Of a stretch of DNA of 8,654 nt, positions 6,080 through 8,654 are shown in pieces. Made by a program: the position numbers and the translations under genes. The notes below the pieces were generated by a model. It was given only the letters and a program-made list of their open reading frames with translations, did no database searches and was not told the origin of the DNA. Each line of letters opens with the position of its first letter. The first letter of the stretch is position 1. Source of the DNA: CAZHOV01 sp964534315 (GTDB lineage: Bacteria; Bacteroidota; Bacteroidia; Chitinophagales; Saprospiraceae); assembly GCA_964534315.1 (NCBI GenBank), contig CAZHOV010000212.1, forward strand, positions 1 through 8,654, given 5' to 3'.

Positions 6080-6760
6080 ATGAAAAAATACAAAAACAAA
6101 TACCGAATAGCATCTACCCGCCTGCGAAATTGGGATTACGGGTGGAATGCCTTGTATTTTGTGACCATCTGCACCAAAAATCGGGTATGCTGGTTTGGGG
6201 AGGTCCGGAATGGGACGATGCTGTTGTCGGAAATCGGTGCCATTGCCAAGGCAGAATGGTTAAAAACATTTACCATGCGTCCCGATATGAATTTATGGAT
6301 GGGCGAATACGTGGTGATGCCCAATCATTTTCATGCCGTTATTGGTATTGGGCGAAATCAATACAATGTGGATGGTGATGGTGGTGACGGCGATGGTGGT
6401 GGTGATGGTGGCGACGGCGACGGTGGTGGTGACGACGGCGACGGTGGTGGTGGCGACGGCGACGGTGGTGGTGACGACGGCGACGGTGGTGGTGGTAGAG
6501 ACGCAATGCATTGCGTCTCTACGTCGCCACCACCACCCAAAAACCAATTCGGCCCCCAATCCAAAAACCTGGCATCCATTATCCGTGGATTTAAAATTGG
6601 GGTAACCAAAAATGCCCGGCAAATCAATCCTGATTTTACCTGGCAACCGCGTTACCACGACCACATCATTCGGGATGATAAATCATTGCACAGAATATCA
6701 CAATACATTTTGAACAATCCTTCCAATTGGAAAGAGGATAAATTTCATTTCAAATCATAA
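6080..6760 (+). CDS. REP-associated tyrosine transposase (RAYT, IS200-like Y1 family) with repeat insertion
   Basis: A 226-residue single-strand nuclease/transposase of the HUH Y1 type. RAYTs act on REP palindromes in single-stranded DNA. The N-terminal RNWDYGWNALYFVTICTKNR (16-35) is typical, and the metal-binding HUH motif is N82-H83-F84-H85 in VVMPNHFHAV. The C-terminal IIRGFKIGVTKNAR (167-180) and HDHIIRDDKSLHRI-SQYILNNPSNW follow, with Y209 the predicted nucleophile. All expected catalytic residues are present, so it could be active. About residues 98-152 are foreign to the family: a Gly/Asp-rich tandem stretch and then R-D-A-M-H-C-V-S-T-S-P4 translated from a perfect DNA palindrome. Without it the protein would be near the usual RAYT size. 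It starts 36 bases after hsdS and ends three bases before hsdM, so it lies inside the R-M operon. The overlapping frame at 6073-6378 is a shadow. Confidence 0.9.
   Translation: MKKYKNKYRIASTRLRNWDYGWNALYFVTICTKNRVCWFGEVRNGTMLLSEIGAIAKAEWLKTFTMRPDMNLWMGEYVVMPNHFHAVIGIGRNQYNVDGDGGDGDGGGDGGDGDGGGDDGDGGGGDGDGGGDDGDGGGGRDAMHCVSTSPPPPKNQFGPQSKNLASIIRGFKIGVTKNARQINPDFTWQPRYHDHIIRDDKSLHRISQYILNNPSNWKEDKFHFKS
6371..6494 (+). repeat. GGT/GAC-rich tandem array inside the RAYT gene (21-bp unit)
   Basis: The clearest part is three 21-bp units of the form GGCGAC-GGTGGTGGT-(GA/GG)CGAC at 6416-6436, 6437-6457 and 6458-6478, plus a partial fourth at 6479-6493. Less regular GGTGAT/GGCGAT copies start at about 6371. 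Every unit is a multiple of three, so the frame is kept and reads G-D-G-G-G-(D/G)-D. Alternate units differ by a single A/G, suggesting a 42-bp higher-order period. Confidence 0.85.
6495..6522. repeat. Perfect 28-bp palindrome (REP-like) inside the RAYT gene
   Basis: GTAGAGACGCAATG (6495-6508) is followed directly by its exact reverse complement (6509-6522). The 16 bases just after the first arm's partner (6522-6537) are the exact reverse complement of tandem-array positions 6443-6458, so a longer hairpin with bulges can form. It looks like a mobile REP-type palindrome. The palindrome is read in frame as R-D-A-M-H-C-V-S-T. Confidence 0.9.
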
Positions 6761-6763
6761 AAA

Positions 6764-8392
6764 ATGGCGGAAAAAGATACAGGGACGCAAAATTTGGCAT
6801 CTCTAGGAAAAACCCTATGGTCCATCGCCAACGAACTGCGCGGAGCCATGAATGCGGATGACTTCCGGGATTATATGCTGTCGTTTTTATTCCTGCGCTA
6901 CTTGTCGGATAACTACGAGGAATCGGTAAAAAAAGAACTCGGTTCGGATTATCCCGAATTAGCAGACGATGACAAGCGCACCCCGCTATCCATCTGGTAT
7001 GCAGCCAATCCCGACGATGTGCCGGCATTTGAGCAGCAGATGCGCCGCAAAGTGCACTACGTGATCGAGCCGCACTACCTCTGGCGCAGCATTTCAGAGC
7101 TGGCGCGCACCCAGCATGACGATCTCTTACTGACGCTGCAAAAAGGATTCAATTATATCGAAAATGAATCCTTTGCCAGCACCTTTAAAGGCTTGTTCTC
7201 CGAAATCAATCTGGATTCGGAAAAATTGGGGAAAGACTATAAAGCCCGAAATACCAAGCTCTGTATTATCATCACCAAAATTGCTGAAGGTATTGCCGGC
7301 TTCTCTACGGATAGCGATACCCTGGGCGACGCCTACGAGTATTTGATCGGGCAGTTTGCCGCCGGTTCAGGTAAGAAAGCGGGAGAGTTTTATACGCCAC
7401 AGCAGATATCGACCATCCTTTCCAAAATTGTGATTTTAGATTGTCAAAATCCCCAAGCGGGACCGAAGCCAAAACTCGATAAGGTATTCGATTTTGCTTG
7501 TGGTTCGGGTTCGTTGCTGTTGAACGTAAAGGATAAAATTGAGAAAGACGGCGGCACCATTGGCCGGATATACGGGCAGGAGAAAAACATCACGACCTAC
7601 AACCTGTGCCGCATGAATATGCTCTTGCACGGGGTCAAAGATTCAGAATTTGACATCTTCCACGGCGATTCCCTGAAAAACGAATGGCCGGTGCTCAATG
7701 AAATGAATCCGTCTAAAAAGGTAGCCTTTGATGCTATTGTGGCGAATCCTCCCTTTAGTTTACGCTGGAAGCCTTCGGAGGCAATGGGCGAGAACTTCCG
7801 CTTTAAAAATTACGGATTAGCTCCTAAGTCTGCGGCTGACTTTGCCTTCTTATTGCACGGCTTTCATTTCTTAAGCGATAACGGCACCATGGCCATCATC
7901 TTACCGCACGGTGTACTTTTCCGGGGGGGAGCCGAGCAGCGCATCCGAACCAAGCTACTCAAAGACGGCAACATCGATGCGGTCATTGGCCTGCCCGCTA
8001 AGTTGTTCTTCTCAACGGGTATCCCTGTTTGTATTTTGGTCTTAAAGAAGTGCAAAAAAGACGACAATGTACTCTTCATCAATGCCAGCGAGCACTACAA
8101 AAAGGATAAGCGCCAAAATTTTCTTCGTGATAAAGACATCACCAAAATTGTGGACACCTATATCAATCGTCCGGAAGAAGTAGAGCGTTATGCACGGCGG
8201 GTTTCCATGGAAGAAATTGAAAAGAACGATTTTAACCTGAATATATCCAGATATGTAAGCACGGCGAAGCCCGAGCCGAAGATTGACCTTAAGGAAGTGA
8301 ATCAAAAGTTGATGGATATAGAAAAGAAAGCTGCTGAGAGCAGAGCAGCACACAATCGGTATTTGCAGGAGTTGGGTTTGGATCCCATATAG
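6764..8392 (+). CDS. hsdM: Type I restriction enzyme methyltransferase subunit (HsdM)
   Basis: A 542-residue N6-adenine methyltransferase subunit. It uses S-adenosylmethionine and works as M2S with HsdS. The N-terminal helical domain (LWSIANELRGAMNADDFRDY, 18-37, to about 190) is followed by EFYTP at 208-212. SAM-binding motif I is FDFACGSGS at 242-250, catalytic motif IV NPPF is at 328-331, and GVLFRGGAEQRIR follows further on. The C-terminal EVNQKLMDIEKKAAESRAAHN is a coiled-coil-like HsdS-contacting tail. Length and motif order are those of an intact EcoR124-class HsdM. The ATG is three bases after the RAYT stop and no clear Shine-Dalgarno is seen, so expression probably depends on readthrough and coupling across the transposase gene. 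A G7 tract (7923-7929) lies in the conserved FRGGA codons. Confidence 0.96.
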   Translation: MAEKDTGTQNLASLGKTLWSIANELRGAMNADDFRDYMLSFLFLRYLSDNYEESVKKELGSDYPELADDDKRTPLSIWYAANPDDVPAFEQQMRRKVHYVIEPHYLWRSISELARTQHDDLLLTLQKGFNYIENESFASTFKGLFSEINLDSEKLGKDYKARNTKLCIIITKIAEGIAGFSTDSDTLGDAYEYLIGQFAAGSGKKAGEFYTPQQISTILSKIVILDCQNPQAGPKPKLDKVFDFACGSGSLLLNVKDKIEKDGGTIGRIYGQEKNITTYNLCRMNMLLHGVKDSEFDIFHGDSLKNEWPVLNEMNPSKKVAFDAIVANPPFSLRWKPSEAMGENFRFKNYGLAPKSAADFAFLLHGFHFLSDNGTMAIILPHGVLFRGGAEQRIRTKLLKDGNIDAVIGLPAKLFFSTGIPVCILVLKKCKKDDNVLFINASEHYKKDKRQNFLRDKDITKIVDTYINRPEEVERYARRVSMEEIEKNDFNLNISRYVSTAKPEPKIDLKEVNQKLMDIEKKAAESRAAHNRYLQELGLDPI

Positions 8393-8654
8393 AAATAAAT
8401 ACCACCGCATTTTGCAGCACACGGCTATCCTTTCCGATAAAAATCGGGACAGGTTGTTCCTGCGGTGCCAGAGCGCTGCAAAGCCAACTCACAAAAAACG
8501 AAATAGGAATACACTAAATGAACTGAAAAAAGAAAGCCAGCAAAGAAAAATGTGTATGATATTCATACCTCCCATTCGGTCGGCACGCCTCTTATACTTG
8601 ACCGTTGAACATCTGCTATTGACATAGCGCACTCATAAACAGGTATTTGCGTGT
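8393..8654. other. Intergenic region downstream of hsdM
   Basis: I see no convincing gene; the open frame at 8412-8627 needs a TTG start and has no family features. The region holds a structured stretch (8403-8482). It also has a 15-bp odd palindrome GTATGA-TAT-TCATAC (8554-8568). No GC-rich hairpin with a T-run follows hsdM on the + strand, so the operon's end is not marked by a recognisable intrinsic terminator. Confidence 0.5.
8403..8482. repeat. Structured element with interleaved inverted repeats
   Basis: CACCGCA (8403-8409) pairs with TGCGGTG (8461-8467), and TTTGCAGC (8411-8418) pairs with GCTGCAAA (8475-8482). The two stems cross, giving a pseudoknot-like layout. Between them lies a hairpin CCGAT-AAAA-ATCGG (8434-8447). 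The element resembles repetitive intergenic sequence that I associate with Bacteroidota; that association is from memory and unverified. Confidence 0.5.

Noticed and set aside
6073..6378. 101-codon frame overlapping the RAYT start
   Set aside because: It is a shadow frame. The RAYT frame carries the HUH motif and catalytic tyrosine, and this one has no family signature.
6371..6494. Gly/Asp repeats as RTX-type calcium-binding repeats
   Set aside because: The period is 7 residues rather than 9, the large hydrophobic residue of the RTX nonapeptide is missing, and the protein is an intracellular transposase.
6371..6522. CRISPR array
   Set aside because: The units are contiguous with no unique spacers, and they lie inside an open reading frame.
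6293..6664. Long minus-strand open frames across the RAYT repeat
   Set aside because: They arise because the GGT/GAC repeat has no stops in any frame. Their translations are low-complexity threonine/valine or serine/proline runs.
8412..8627. 71-codon open frame downstream of hsdM
   Set aside because: It uses a TTG start and runs through the structured repeat. The composition is not protein-like and there is no ribosome binding site.

Overview
The window looks like a chromosomal piece of a Bacteroidota (Bacteroidetes) bacterium. The evidence is the TAnnTTTG-type -7 promoter box before the first gene, start codons mostly without strong Shine-Dalgarno sequences, RhuM/ORF6N accessory genes beside a restriction system, and a RAYT-type transposase with a REP-like palindrome of a kind I associate with this phylum. 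The genus cannot be read from the sequence.

Almost everything belongs to one type I restriction-modification (R-M) locus, all on the + strand and packed like an operon. The order is: a small XRE-family regulator (406-609), hsdR (611-3604), a truncated ORF6N DNA-binding protein (3597-3857), a RhuM-family protein with a phospholipase-D-like C-terminal half (3906-4742), hsdS (4739-6043), a RAYT/IS200-like Y1 transposase (6080-6760) and hsdM (6764-8392). Junctions are 1 bp, 8-bp overlap, 48 bp, 4-bp overlap (ATGA), 36 bp and 3 bp. HsdM and HsdS would form the sequence-specific N6-adenine methyltransferase, HsdR adds the ATP-driven translocating nuclease, and the XRE protein is the likely transcriptional controller. 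RhuM-type genes recur beside type I R-M systems, but their role there is not established.

The most unusual part is the traffic of small repeats through this operon. The RAYT gene lies between hsdS and hsdM. Between its HUH motif and its catalytic tyrosine it carries a GGT/GAC-rich tandem array (21-bp unit) followed by a perfect 28-bp palindrome (6495-6522), all in frame. A degenerate copy of that palindrome (19 of 20 bases over the core) is in hsdR at 1701-1720, read in a different codon phase, so the likeness is at DNA level. The first ~30 codons of hsdS are made of short inverted and direct ATTACGAAT-type repeats. Together these suggest REP-like elements have repeatedly entered coding sequence here without breaking the reading frames.

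Flanks: positions 1-63 may be the tail of an upstream gene. 64-405 is non-coding, with hairpins and the operon promoter. 8393-8654 is non-coding with a strikingly structured stretch (8403-8482). No convincing terminator follows hsdM.
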